Below, one piece after another: positions 1-10,639 of a stretch of 64,000 bases of DNA (the first letter of the stretch is position 1; every line of letters begins with the position of its first letter). The notes beneath the pieces were generated by a model that was given only the letters and a program-made list of their open reading frames with translations, made no database searches and was not told the DNA's origin. Location of the stretch: assembly GCF_000350225.1 (NCBI RefSeq), contig NW_005179090.1, positions 34,547-98,546 on the forward strand, read 5' to 3'. The translations under genes and the position numbers were made by a program. The DNA comes from Chondrus crispus (Eukaryota; Rhodophyta; Florideophyceae; Gigartinales; Gigartinaceae).

Positions 1-2080
1 TGATGGTCGTTGGGACTTGTGCACGATTTATGAGACAAAACACCCATATGTACCGTGTTGCCGTGTCAATCACAGTGAGAAATAATTTGCGTTGTTTGTG
101 GATGTCGGCTTGAGCGGTCCACATTCTCCTCCGTCGGAGCGGTCTCGTGGTTGTTTTGCCGTCTATGTAGCCTCTGCATGTTATCTGCGCTCTGTTGTCT
201 GTGAGGCCTCGAGGGAGGGGCGGGAGGAGGACATTCAGAGACATAATTGAAATGGTCTTCGGGTGCGTGTTCCCTAGCCGTATATGCCACTCGTGCATGA
301 GCTCCTGTGTTGCATTTAGTTTTTTGGCTGTGTGGTTCACCGTGGTTGCTGTTCTCAGGGCTGGGTTTTTCGTGGGTCCTGAGTACAGGATGCCTCGGTT
401 TTGTGTGGGCGTTGTTGTTTTGTGTGCGGGTTGTCCGCTTGTTGTTGGTGGTGAACTGTTTTTATGTTTTTATCGTTCGTTTTTTACTGCTGTATGTACG
501 TGCTCCTTTGGCGTTGTGTATCAGCTCGTTTGTGGGGGAGTATTGCCCTTAGGAATATTTTGCCGTGAGTATGGCTCGCGGTAACTTGGTTGGTGCACGC
601 AAGTGTTCATGAATCCTTGTGAATGTGACGTGACCTTGTTGTGTCAGGTCGTGAACCGAGAGCAGATTTTTGCGTGATCTTCGGTGTCTGGACAGCTTTT
701 ATCCCGATCTTATTCTTCTTCGTCTGTATGTTGATGTGGCCGGAGTGCGTTATGCGTACGCGTTGACCCGTTGCCGTCTGGGTAAGTGTACCAGTGCTGG
801 GGTGCGTGCTCGAGTGGATTGTAGCGGTATGCGTTGGTTGTGCGCCGGAATCTAGATTGAATGATTTCTTACCTTCGCTGGCTGTGTGTTGCTCTGCGAT
901 CGCATCTTCTGATATTTGGAGGCGATCGCGGAGCTCATTCACCTCGCCGGTCTCAGCGCTCGGCTCGTGGTTGTCGTAGTTGGACTCCGTGGCTGTGTTC
1001 CCTTTCGCTTTGCTGGGCGTGGGGTAGTGTCTACGTGCGAAGCATTTGTCCGTGCTGTGTGTGACACTACCGTGGATGTCGCACCATGTACCTTTGTACC
1101 CATGCGGTTTGTCGTAATGTCGCTGTGTGGCTCTGGTTTTTATGGTGCCGTGTGGTCTACGGCTCTCTGGGTATTTTTCCCATTTTGTTAGTGGTGCTGT
1201 GGAGGGTTGAGTCTGTTGTGTGGGCGCCTGGGTTTGGATTGGTTGGGCTTCTTGGCGGTGATTTGTGAATTCTCTGATGGTGTTTGGTGGGTTGCACGCT
1301 AGCATTATTGCGAGTGCGTGCATATCGGGGTGGTGCGCCAGCCCTTGCACCATATATCTCACGGCGGTTCTCTCGTTGTCGATATTGGGATATCCGGACA
1401 CTTGCATCCTGTATCGGATGTCTCTGTGTCCGTTGATATATTCTTTGAGCTCTTGCGCGGCTTTGAACTGGAGGTTGCGAGCCTCTGCGTCCAATAGCTC
1501 GAGGTTCTCGAGTGAGCTGGTGTCGACTGCTTGTTTCAGTAGTGTGCATATCACATATGGGTCGTATCTGAGAATGTGTTGCGGTACTAGTTTGACAACA
1601 CTTTCGCGAAGGCTGTGCATGATGGCCTTCTTCAACTGATCTTGCTTCTTTTGTTGCTCGTTCCTGAGCGCTGTGCCTATGGTTTGCGGAATCGTTTATG
1701 TGAGTTGTTTTTGCGCAGCAACAGTTCGCGCGTGGATTTCGAACGAGTCGTACCAGTATGAAAAATTAGAGAGTGTTAGTATGGGGAGGCTTCTCTGTGA
1801 CATGTTGGTTCTCTCGGTCATTCTTCTCGTGTCGGAGCTTTGTTCTGTTGTCCTGGTTTGTGTGCCGCAAATCGGAGGAGGTCGGTTGTTTGTCTTGTGC
1901 GATGTTGCAGTTCGGTTCGTCGTGCTTGAGGTTTACTGTCTTCGTTTTTGGGGATCGGGTGGGACAGATCGTGCTCAGTGGTCCGTGGTGCCCATAACCT
2001 GTGATTCCCTGAACTCCGATGCCACCGATCTCAGAGGGAGCGGGTGGCCGTCTGCGGTACTCGCGGCGTGAGTACAGCAT
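1..2080 (-). pseudogene. Ty1/copia retrotransposon, gag-protease-integrase start, truncated by window edge
   Basis: Read on the minus strand. The longest open part (1635 to 607, 342 aa) is gag-like. It carries a CX2HX4HX4C knuckle (WCDIHGSVTHSTDKCF) and then a retropepsin with LDSGAQPT. A single extra A in an A-run near 640-650 shifts the frame; in the next frame the text continues NLLSVHDLTQQGHVTF, the usual end of a copia protease. Further down (about 310-1) come a GAG-pre-integrase stretch (LMHEWHIRLGNTHPKTI) and the start of the integrase core (FLTVIDTATRYIWVF), which runs off position 1. A 104-aa frame at 2080-1766 may be the gag N-terminus in a shifted frame. The order gag-PR-INT before RT identifies Ty1/copia. 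The 5' LTR, expected above 2080, was not recognised. Plus-strand frames over this interval are shadows. Confidence 0.8.
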
Positions 2081-2828
2081 GCCCTATTGAGTATGTCTTA
2101 TTACGGGGGCGTGCCTAACTTTGGTCTGGATGTAACCACACACCGTCTTCCCCAAAAGATGGGAATGGGCTGACAGGCTCAACTGGCATGATTGGTGACA
2201 TATTTTTGTCCTATAATTACGTTTATCAAGTTTTGGAGGAGACTTCTACGTCTGGCAGCGAGCAAAAAGCACAATTGTCATATCGATCAGGACAGCCTAT
2301 CCTGAAGGGTACAGGCAACTCTTGTAACGTGGTTCTCAGCGGAATATTGTAGATTTACAGTAGGTACACCTGATCACATTATTTAACCTGATCTAGGTTA
2401 ATTTTGAAGCTCATATTTCCAGATGCACTCATCAAATAATCTAGACCATGTCAATTTTGAATCCAGGCCAATTCCTGTGGAATTCTCAAATAATCTGGAC
2501 CATTTTATTTTTTTGGTGACATATTTCACCTGGACGCCGTCATCATACGCATTGCCACGACTCTTCATTCGATTGGAGCACCATCAAAATTATTGCGGTA
2601 TTCCGCAGTAAAACTCCCTAAAAGCCTGCAGCTCATGGGACAGCTGCTTTTCCTCCCACAAGCCGTTTTAATTGAGGGCCAAACCGTGTCGAATCATCCG
2701 TAATACTGTATTAGCCGGCAATATGATAAGCGGAGGAGGAGGGCTGGTCACAATAATTAATCTCCACCATATTAATTTTGAATCCATGCTATTTTGTGTG
2801 TCCAGGTTAAATACTGTTATCAGTGTAC
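2081..2828. other. non-coding stretch with short diverged repeats
   Basis: No convincing gene. An AT-rich phrase recurs in degraded form near 2434 (AATAATCTAGACCATGTCAA), near 2492 (AATAATCTGGACCATTTTA) and near 2757 (TTAATCTCCACCATATTAA), with the first and third followed by TTTTGAATCCA. This looks like a decayed local repeat or relic of a small element. The part next to 2080 could hold the LTR or leader of the copia element to the left, but no second copy exists in the window to prove it. Confidence 0.4.
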
Positions 2829-3075
2829 TGTCCGGGGACGAACCCCGGGACAGTGTTAATTTGATAGTCGACCCGATTGATCCGTTTCTGTCAAAAATTT
2901 TACACGTAGGAAATCCCCCTCATGACGGGTAACGCACCTCCGAGTGGATGATGTGTTTGTTTTGCTATAAAATAATGGGCTAGGAAGTAGACATCGCGAG
3001 GGGAAGACACACGCCCGGACCCTCTGAGACTCCTGCTGCAAGCACGCAGTTCACATATCACAGAAACTGCCATCA
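2829..3075 (+). repeat. LTR-A copy 1 (Ty3/gypsy-A, 5' side)
   Basis: About 247 bp that align along their length with 22657-22903, including CCCCGGGACAGTG, ACCCGATTG, CTCCGAGTGGA, AAAATAATGGG, the CGGACCCTCTGAG block and GCAGTTCACATATC. It begins with TGTCCGGGG, part of a hairpin (ACTGTCCGGGG...CCCCGGGACAGT), and ends about CATCA. A TATA-like TATAAAATAA (about 2966) fits an LTR promoter. A gag-like frame starts directly downstream, as expected of a 5' LTR. The flanking five bases do not match those next to copy 2, so a target-site duplication is not demonstrated. Confidence 0.7.
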
Positions 3076-3083
3076 TAGTACTG

Positions 3084-4204
3084 TTGTGGAGCGGTGGCAA
3101 AGAAGACGGCTCCTTGTCACAGTTCGACCGGTCGAAGCCGGCCGACGTCCACAAGTTCTCCTTCGTCTTCGAGAATGTTGCTACCACTGGCAAGTACGAC
3201 GATGAAAGGGCATCTGAACTCCTTCGCTACTCGGACGGAGATGCATTCGACTTCTTTTATAAAGCATTGTGCCGAGAACATAGAGGGCACTGCAGATGAT
3301 TCCGACTACCAGAGGGTCCAAAAGCCTTGGTTGAGCGGTTTGCACTAGTTGAATCATCGGAAGATGTGACTCGGGACTCGATGGCAGCCCGCCATTCTTT
3401 CGGAGACCTCAGTACGTCTCTTCTAAACTCATACCGTCTCTACGAGAAGGCGGGAATCAAGAACGAAGCTATGCTTGGAATACTTCGCAACACCGTCATG
3501 AAACATCTCCAGGTGGCCCAGTTTGTCATCTATCGAGGTTTGAAGACCTACAAGGCCCTATTCGATGCGATGATCGATTTCTGGTCTGGTCGCTGCGCCT
3601 TTCAAGCGGCCGTGAACTCCTTGAGTATTTCGCGCTAAAACGCTTCAGAGATCTGGCCGGTTATGTACGAGCTCAGAGGTCAAGTTGGATAGACAAAGAT
3701 GGTGATGCGTTCAAACGATCCCTTGTCTCCACTCGAGACGATGGTTGACGCATTAACTGATTGACTGGCCGATCTTTCTCTCATTATGAAGAAAATCGGT
3801 CAAATGATGAAGGGACAGCGTTCCGCCAGGTCCGCCATCGTACCTGTTCATATTACAAGCGCCCAGGTCATGGCGCTAATAGATGCGAGGCAAATCTGCA
3901 TAGGGACACGAAATGCCCTCCTTGCGAAAGTTGTGGTCATCCAGAAACAGGCTGTTGGGCTATAATTGGTCCACAGAGGGTTGTTAGCAGCGCGTATTCT
4001 CCTAAGAAGTGTAGTACAATACCGTACCACGTCCACCCCGGGGAGATGTTAACCGAACGAGGGCACGGGTGCTACAGAAGCGAGCAGGCGTACACGCGCA
4101 CACCGAGGAGCACAGTAGTACTCCACGGGTCACACGTGGGACAGCTGGTTGCCGAAGTCGTGGCCACGTGTAATCCGTACGGTTGGTTAGTAATTAGTAG
4201 TTAA
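3084..4204 (+). pseudogene. gypsy-A gag remnant with damaged zinc knuckle
   Basis: Three open pieces follow LTR-A. Piece 1 (3084-3299) starts MWSGGKEDGSLSQFDRSKPA. Piece 2 (3327-3638) is helical and capsid-like. Piece 3 (3761-4204) carries CSYYKRPGHGANRC, a CCHC knuckle in which the second Cys reads Tyr, followed by a second Cys cluster (CPPCESCGHPETGC). The pieces are joined by frameshifts and stops near 3300 and 3640-3760. The role is nucleocapsid and capsid of a Ty3/gypsy element; the matching pol is thought to be 17924-20790. The protein is not functional as it stands. Confidence 0.65.
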
Positions 4205-4957
4205 TGGCACGAATTTGTTAATTGTGTACATTAGCTGGCATACAGTAAGTAACAGCTACTGTAGGCGGACAGGTGACCGGGCGTCCCACCTAGGGGTTAA
4301 GACCAGGACACCTGCCGCGTTCCAATAAAGAGGAGGCAGACTCGCCTCCTTTCCCTTTACGGCTATTACCTTCATCCGTTCCGGTTGCCCCTTTTAGCTC
4401 GGGCTTCTGACCCATGACCGGCCGTTCAGTCTTAGCACCTCCAACCGCCTGAGCGTCACCGGCCACGTGTTCCTTCCCTCTTTACGAGTCATTTCCGTAC
4501 GGTAATTCTAACCAGCGAGCGATCCCTTACCTCTAACCCCTTCACTCTGTGTGGTCCGCGTGAGGGTAGTTATACCGCAAGAAGACCGAAGCGGATGCTG
4601 CCATATTGAAGACACTAGGGGCCTCCGCAGGAAACCAGGTTAATGTCGTGACGCACAACGAGCTCCGTGCTGATGAGAAGTTAGTGGCATCGGTCAAGAG
4701 AAACTCTGATGGAGAGCTGGTGAACAAGGCGCGAAAGGATGGAGGCAGAGAACCAACCCCGACCTTTCTCAACGCGCGTATGTATTGGACCCCGAACCAC
4801 ATGAGGAAACCTCCTCAACCTGGCCGTCGAACAAGAAAGAAGAGGGCGAATAAGAAGAATGCCGCCCACAAGCCCTTGGGAAAGTTCGTTCGGGTCCCTT
4901 CCCTCGCGAACGCCCCCCGGGGGCGTTCGCGAGGGAAGACACCCGAAGGGCCCTTCG
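4205..4957 (+). other. gag-pol linker region of gypsy-A, partly unresolved
   Basis: 4205-4570 has no recognised coding content; it could be a further small insertion, but no boundaries could be fixed. From about 4606 an open frame of basic, Lys/Arg-rich residues runs up to the LTR-B insertion point (start MKTLGASAGNQVNVVTHNE, including RRTRKKRANKKNAA). It probably belongs to the gag C-terminus or gag-protease linker, because the protease frame resumes on the other side of the insertion at 17924. That link is inference from order and strand, not from similarity. Confidence 0.35.
4889..4947. repeat. GC-rich near-perfect palindrome
   Basis: Core 4898-4938 has two 20-bp arms (left arm CTTCCCTCGCGAACGCCCCC) around one C. 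It continues outward for seven more paired bases after two mismatches, giving a 59-nt hairpin. It lies 16 bp left of the LTR-B insertion. It does not resemble the other palindromes of the window in sequence. Confidence 0.9.
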
Positions 4958-4962
4958 GTTTG

Positions 4963-5204
4963 TGTAGTATAACCCCCCTGGGGGATGTAATTTAGATTAG
5001 ATCAGGATGGGATCAGCTGCTGTAGAGCCAGACGCTCCACAGCGCCGCCACGTGTACCCACGTGTACCCACGTGTACGGGCTCGCACACCCGTGTACACG
5101 TGTAGTGCACGGGAATGAGGCGCGCGCACACACAGATACTACGTGTACTGTCAGCACTGACGGCTGACACCGTCACAGTGCAGACCGACCTGCACTACAG
5201 TAGT
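4963..5204 (+). repeat. LTR-B copy 1, 5' part (split LTR)
   Basis: Begins TGTAGTATAAC and follows the 30525 copy through ATTTAGAT..AGATCA, the CACGTGTAC cluster, the CTGTCAG..CTGACA hairpin and the CTACAGTA block, then stops matching at ACAGTAGT (5197-5204). The matching 3' part resumes at 16850 with the same ACAGTAGT and ends at 17921. GTTTG lies directly left (4958-4962) and directly right of the far end (17922-17926), a clean 5-bp target-site duplication. Three CCACGTGTAC units repeat every 10 bp (CACGTG at 5049, 5059, 5069), with a fourth at 5097. Confidence 0.85.
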
Positions 5205-5713
5205 CCAATACACCGATAATTGTAAGTCATGTTACCAAAATATTAAGGTTACTTCCAAATAATGTTTGTAACATTATCAATGCAAGTCATAATTCTCTCT
5301 GGAAATTATTTAATGTTAGTACCTATATTTTGTGATATCTGATATTAATGTTACATTTCACTGGCGGTCCCCTTCGCTAGCATCACAGCTCCATTGACCA
5401 CAACGCTTCTAATTCGTACAACACCAATCCCATTGCCATCGACCATTTCAACCTAGATCATCATCATGCCCATTTCAGGCTCCCCATAGTTAACTTTCTA
5501 TCCCTTGCCACCACGATTGGTTCGAGACGTCCACATGCTGCTAACACGCCATTCCCACCGCCTGCAGATCAACACCATGCCGACCTCACACAACAACTCA
5601 ACATTATGTGAGCTTCGGGAGCCATTCCGGACAACGACTCAACACGACGTACGCACACTCACAAAATGTACAATGTTCTTTTTCTTTTTCAGAGAGCAAC
5701 GATCTCCCGTTGG
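5205..5713. other. non-coding AT-rich left flank of the 11.6-kb insert
   Basis: AT-rich DNA from the left ACAGTAGT repeat to the first in-frame Met of the pogo-like transposase. It probably contains the 5' flank and left end of that transposon, but no terminal inverted repeat was identified. Confidence 0.4.
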
Positions 5714-7050
5714 ATGATGGCAGAAACTGAACATTGCGGAAGCGATAAACGCATCCAGACCAAGGCCATCAAAAAGTTCCCGCAGTACTTTTGATCTGGA
5801 CACTCGGCAAACTACATGCGCGCAAAAAGGCTGCGGGAGGAGCGCGTGGACTTCGTAGCCGATCTCGCTATCCGCGGAAATGGAAACTTGGCTACCGCAC
5901 TTTCCGATTCTGCAATAACAAAGCAAGGGCAGTTACAGCTCTTTACGAAAGCCAGTGCTGGACGGGGACGACAGCGTTCTGCGTGGGTCCAGGCGTTGGA
6001 AGATGACTTGGTTGACGACTTTGCGCGGCTTCGAAAGCTCCGAATCAAATGTTTAGCCAGCACTCTGAGCCTGCATGCTAAGGACCTCATTCCCCACTCT
6101 GAAAAGCAGGAATGTCACGTCGAGATGCGAATTGGGAGACATGACAAGTTGATCAAGGAGCCCATCACACGCTCTTAGATTCAGAGGTCTACGGATCGTT
6201 ATAATATTGCTACTCGCCGCCAGACAGGAAAACTTCAGGTCTCACCTAAGGGGCAAGAAAACATTGATCGAAGAGTTGCATATTTCCTTAGCACCATTGC
6301 CAAAGAGTTTCAATCAGGGGAACTGAATGAGTGCAATGTGGAGAATGCTGATGAGACGCATTTCCTTATCAATATGGATAATGGTCGTACTTTAGGTTTC
6401 GGTGGCAACGAGCGTGTCAAATATGCCGACGTGACGTCCGGCGGGGAGGGCATGTCGATGATGGTACGAATTTCTGGCGGCCATGACGCGGTGATTGAGA
6501 TGCCTTTTCATATTTTTAAGAATAGGGACAGCAACTATCCTATCAGGCGAGTACCGGATGATGTGCCGGGAGTCAGCTATCGGACCAGCCCTAAGAGATG
6601 GATCAATCGGAAAGTCATGAACTTGTGGTTGCGTGAGAGACGCTCTATTGCACCGCTTTCGAATGGCCGCCAGATTGTCCTTTTTATGGACAACTGTGGA
6701 GGACATGCCGTCACGCCACAACTTGACAAAGCGCTCCAAGAAATCAATATGACGATACCATTCTGCCCAGCGAACGCAACATATTTGTTGCATCTAGCTG
6801 ACTCGTTTGTTATTCAAAAGTTGAAAGCAGTGTGGAGCAAACTACGGGACGAGCACAAAGCTGCTCTCTTGCAGCAGCCTGTCAATGCAGAACCTACGGC
6901 AGCTCGTCGGGGCTCCTCCGAAATCTGGAAAGCGGTTCTTCCAACTGCTCGCGGCCAAAATCGTGAGGGAAGTAAATGGTCATCGTGATGGCGAGGGTCT
7001 CACAAATGGGAGGAAGGAAATGATACGATGCGGATTATCCAAACAAAGCA
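5714..7050 (+). pseudogene. pogo-like (Tc1/mariner superfamily) DDE transposase, copy 1
   Basis: One reading frame from ATG 5714 to 6988 is broken only by a TGA near 5792 and a TAG at 6176. It starts MMAETEHCGSDKRIQTKA, and the N-terminal third is helical and DNA-binding-like. The catalytic core follows: VENADETHFLINMDNG (first Asp), IVLFMDNCGGHAVTPQLD (second Asp), then HLADSFVIQKLKAVW, which supplies a third Asp at the usual spacing. Past about 6930 the frame slips; the continued text contains AAKIVREVNGHRDGEG. The original role was cut-and-paste transposition of its own element. Catalytic residues are present but the stops make it inactive. The surrounding terminal repeats were not identified. 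Confidence 0.75.
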
Positions 7051-8396
7051 ACGGCCTCTGAGAAATTTGTGAATTATTTCCGCACTTGCAAAATATCATG
7101 AGCCAGTATCGCGAGAATTTCAATGGAAAGGATCCAGATTCAATTGCTGAAATTAGAGAGAGCGTCTCTGCATGACGAAATGTGTTACGATTTACTGTGC
7201 CTAAATTTACTTCCTATTTTTTGAGTAAAACAAACATTCGACACGAACCAGCAGCCCGTTCCTGTTTTCAGCATTCCCGGTGTTGACATTCGGACAATAC
7301 AGAATGCTATGTATTGAGCGACGTTAGGACCAAAACTCTCATTCGGCATTGACCATTCTGGATATTCCGCACTGCCAGAGTGCGGAGGATATACCCTCTA
7401 AATGTAATCAATGTGGTTCTTCGAACGAAAGCGCAACTCCGTATGCTAACACCCTGTCCGGACTGACTCTCTAAAAAGATATCTTGGTTCACGCTCCTGT
7501 GCCACTGTGGTACTCGAACCCACGATTTCGATCATGCTTTCTACAGTAACTCTTAACCACTACACCGCAGTGCTCATGATCGCTGCTTGACTTCATATCG
7601 AAAATAATGTTACTTACATTAATTGTTTCTGGGAGGCAAGGGTTTGTGCTGGATGACCACAAACTAATGTTACTTTTTAACACGCATTTCGCTACTGAAC
7701 TGGCCGTTTCTTTGAGGATCCTGGCGACATCTAAAAATCGAAAACTATCGCACATCAATCTTTCTTGTAGCAGTGGAATCCGCTTGACGAACATCTTCCA
7801 CGGGTAAAAGTTTCAAAGATTACATGGCTCATAACAGCGAGATGTTTGAGCCCATGTGCGGCATGTCGACGACATTTTGACATGTTTCCTGCCGTTACCG
7901 TCACAGATAAAAATATTATAAAAATAATATCTTGGCGAATCATGAAAAGACCTGCTGTACTTTATGCCAAGTTCAACCTTTCCAGCTCACAACGGTGGTC
8001 ACGTACGCCCGGAGTTTACCAGTTGCCTCCCCGGTCGTGCTGGCAATAACTAACCTCCTCCTCTTCGCTCTACCCACCTCCTCTTCCAACGATCATCTGC
8101 TCCATGCGCGTACCCCCGGCTTCCCACAGGGCCAGCAATATCAACACGTGTCGAGCCGGCTTCCGTTCTCGACCTCCCTCTCCCTCTTGGGCGCAGGCCG
8201 TGGATGCTACTGTGAAGACTGGAGTCAAAGGCATTTTCAAGTCCCTCTCCGCATGTAACGTCGCCACTTTGTCAAACTAATCAATCGTTCTAGCCACTAT
8301 CAAGCCCGTAAAGCAAACACACTGTTTTGGCGTGTTACGCGTGAAAAAGACGAGGCAAACATTTTTGCCTCGCTTGGACGCTTCTCGACATAGAGA
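7051..8396. other. no recognised gene; contains a hairpin and a tRNA-like sequence
   Basis: Only short frames, none with a recognisable domain. A hairpin lies at 7361-7391 (CCGCACT..AGTGCGG). The tRNA-like element at 7498-7576 is listed separately. From 8040 to 8260 the plus strand is pyrimidine-rich and looks like a leader or 3' remnant. The interval may contain the right end of the pogo-like transposon, but no terminal inverted repeat was found. Confidence 0.4.
7498..7576 (-). pseudogene. tRNA-like sequence with Pol III A and B boxes (possible SINE head)
   Basis: On the minus strand an A-box-like TGTAGTGGTTAAGAG (about 7551-7565) is followed 30-odd bases later by GGTTCGAGTACC (7509-7520), close to the B-box consensus. 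GTGGG-TTCGAGT-ACCAC would form a T-arm with one mismatch, and only part of an acceptor stem pairs (CACT with AGTG). The anticodon arm does not pair convincingly, so no isotype is assigned. It is best read as a decayed tRNA gene or the tRNA-derived head of a SINE. Confidence 0.5.
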
Positions 8397-8771
8397 ATGA
8401 GTTGTAAGTGCAAGAAGGCGGTTTGTGTGCACTGTAAGTCTTGCAAAGAGTGCACTTTTTCGCACCGCGCTCTTCCTCGTTGCGGCCGCCCTGCAACCGC
8501 CCAGTCTCGAAAACGGAACCGAATATCTGTTCATTACTTGGAATCAAGTGGTGATGAAATTGCATCTCCACCATCTATGGAGGCCCCTGATCATGAGAAA
8601 TCATCAACAACACCTGTTATTCAAGTACAGCATCTCTTACAAATTCTGGGATTGAGTCATCTACTACATAACCAACCACGTTCGCGCTCAAGCACGCTTG
8701 TTGCGTCTGCAAACCTAAGCGACCTTAAGCGTTGTGATGTAATCTTAAATTGCGTAATATATGCAACTTGA
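8397..8771 (+). CDS. hypothetical cysteine-rich protein, possibly a zinc-binding transposon fragment
   Basis: A 124-aa frame starting MSCKCKKAVCVHCKSCKEC, that is eight Cys in the first 36 residues in CxC and CxxC spacings, followed by polar sequence with a basic patch (RKRNR). The Cys cluster suggests a small zinc-binding module. It lies on the same strand 700 bp ahead of the unclassified transposase at 9485 and could be its N-terminal part. It is also possible that it is a chance frame. No known family recognised. Confidence 0.35.
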   Translation: MSCKCKKAVCVHCKSCKECTFSHRALPRCGRPATAQSRKRNRISVHYLESSGDEIASPPSMEAPDHEKSSTTPVIQVQHLLQILGLSHLLHNQPRSRSSTLVASANLSDLKRCDVILNCVIYAT

Positions 8772-9484
8772 GCTCTTCTGTATCCCGTGTATGTGGACAC
8801 ATATTTCAAAACCAGGCACCGAAATAACTCATACACTGAGTTGGGCGAGGAATGCCTGAAATCTCTGCCTCAGGATTTTGGTGCGGCACCACGTGGTTTG
8901 ATTGACCATAGACTTCTGAGAGGGGTTACATGCGCACCATGTACCACTGAATAATTTGAATGAACTCATCGAAAGACACAAGCTACATGTCGTTGACGAA
9001 AGTGCAACGGAAACTGAGGAAGAAATTCAACCGTAAGTTCTTCATAATGGTGTCTGTCGTGGTGATGGAGGGGTTACAAGAGCTGGTGACAGGGGTAATG
9101 AGGAAGGATCTACAAGGAGAAAGACCTAAACGAGAAATATTAGTACATCAAAACAGCTACCAGTTCCAAAGCGGATCGCTAAGAGAACATATACGTCTTC
9201 TCGTTTAGATTGGGACCTTGTCATCTTGTGTGGTTCCCTAACGGCTGTTCTGAGACACTTTTTGAGAGGATACGATCAAGCTGTCCATTTTCTGGTGTAG
9301 TTTATTTCTTCGAGAACAAATTCGCAATTGTTATCTTGGGGAACAAATGTCATAAAAGTGGGAAAATAAACACTTACGATACCGGCTATGACCCCAAAAA
9401 AGGAGGTCACTGATGTTAAAGGACTACCAGGAGACCTGCTGAGAACAAATCGTGAAACCATTTCGTCAAGTTACAGTTTAGAAT
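8772..9484. other. probable decayed upstream part of the transposase at 9485
   Basis: Several short plus-strand frames (for example 8960-9208) without recognisable domains and with frequent stops. Position suggests a degenerate N-terminal region of the gene that follows, but no motif proves it. Confidence 0.3.
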
Positions 9485-10620
9485 GTGACGAGCACGTTTA
9501 CCGCAATGGACTCTAAACGAAAAAGCGCTGTAGACTATGTGGTGGGCGCCCAAATTAACGACAGCGTCTCGGAGATGAAGCGTATTGTTCGGTTGTTTGC
9601 ACCTGCACAGTGCTCCCAGGTGCTATTCGAGTTGATTGAATGTGCCCAGTGCTTTTTGAAGGGCGGGGTTTTGGAGTCTCACGTTGGCAGGGGAGACAAT
9701 GGTCATCATAAAAATAACTTCGCCCTACGCTCTTCGAAACCCGAGTCCAGAAGTACAATTCCGATCACATATCAAGGTTGCTTATCTCCATTTACCCTGC
9801 TTAAGAGAATCAAGCCCATTGTTTCCACTGAGCGCCTAGATGCTACAACGGCACTTAGAGATTGCGCAATCAACTTGGAAGATTACATGACCCATTTGCA
9901 TAGAGTCAAAGTCCAACAAGCAGCGATAGAGGCCATTGCAATTGAGATTGTCGAAAATAGGATGCATGATCGCGTCATCTTACTCGCTGACTACAAGATG
10001 AAATTTGAGCCTCTACGGTTTCGCGAGAAAACTATAGAGTTTTTCCGAAAACGGGGTATATCGTGGCATTGAGTGGTACTGCTATACTTACCAATGGTGT
10101 ACAGTGACAACGGCGAGTCCAATGGACCGGAACACCTTTCTATGATTTACTATGATCGCATCGTTCAGGGTGATTCCAAACAGGACTTTTTTGCAGATGG
10201 TTCTCTACTTGAGGATGGGTTTATTCGTCTCAAGAAAGACTTGCTTCATGTGCACGAAGGGTTTCTCGTTACGTACAATGCCGTCTGCTACCAGAACTCC
10301 ATCCTACCAATTAATGGCTCCATTTGTGGCCAAAGAGAATGGCTGTTCCCTAATCAAATTTATACACACTGAGACACAAGACGGAAAGTCTTTGGTGGAC
10401 GCTCATTTCGCGATTGATATGAAGCATGTAAGTATTTAGGTCTCTCAAAGTCATGATGTCTCCACACCTACCGGGCTCGTGTTTGCACTTCGTGCAAACG
10501 GAGGTCTTCGTAATGCAGCTGCAGAACTTGTCCGAATTTGCGGAAGGAATCCAAATCTTTTGAGATTGGAGCGAATATCTATTTTCAGATGGAAAGAGCC
10601 TGCAGTGGATTTGAAGGAAT
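9485..10620 (+). pseudogene. unclassified DDE/RNase H-fold transposase-like protein
   Basis: A 195-aa frame (9485-10072) is followed in the same frame, after one TGA, by 10073-10372. Two frameshifts then lead to text reaching about 10620. Visible motifs in order: LADYKMKFEPLRFRE (likely first Asp), KRGISWH, a ...SNGPEHLSMIYYDRIVQGDSK segment, NAVCYQN (a polar NA-CYxN box where a second Asp would be expected, here preceded by Tyr), and ETQDGKSLVDAHFAID (third acidic box, with DAHF). A C-terminal helical stretch reads ALRANGGLRNAAAELVR. The acid-box order resembles a DDE integrase/transposase core, but it is not pogo, MULE, Harbinger or hAT as usually seen. This is inference from motifs. Confidence 0.55.
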
Positions 10621-10639
10621 AATGAGTACTGCAATGATG

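Noticed and set aside
195-2071. Several plus-strand frames, some over 100 codons, rich in Cys, Val and Phe
   Set aside because: They are antisense to the copia gag-protease-integrase sequence, which has clear motifs on the minus strand.
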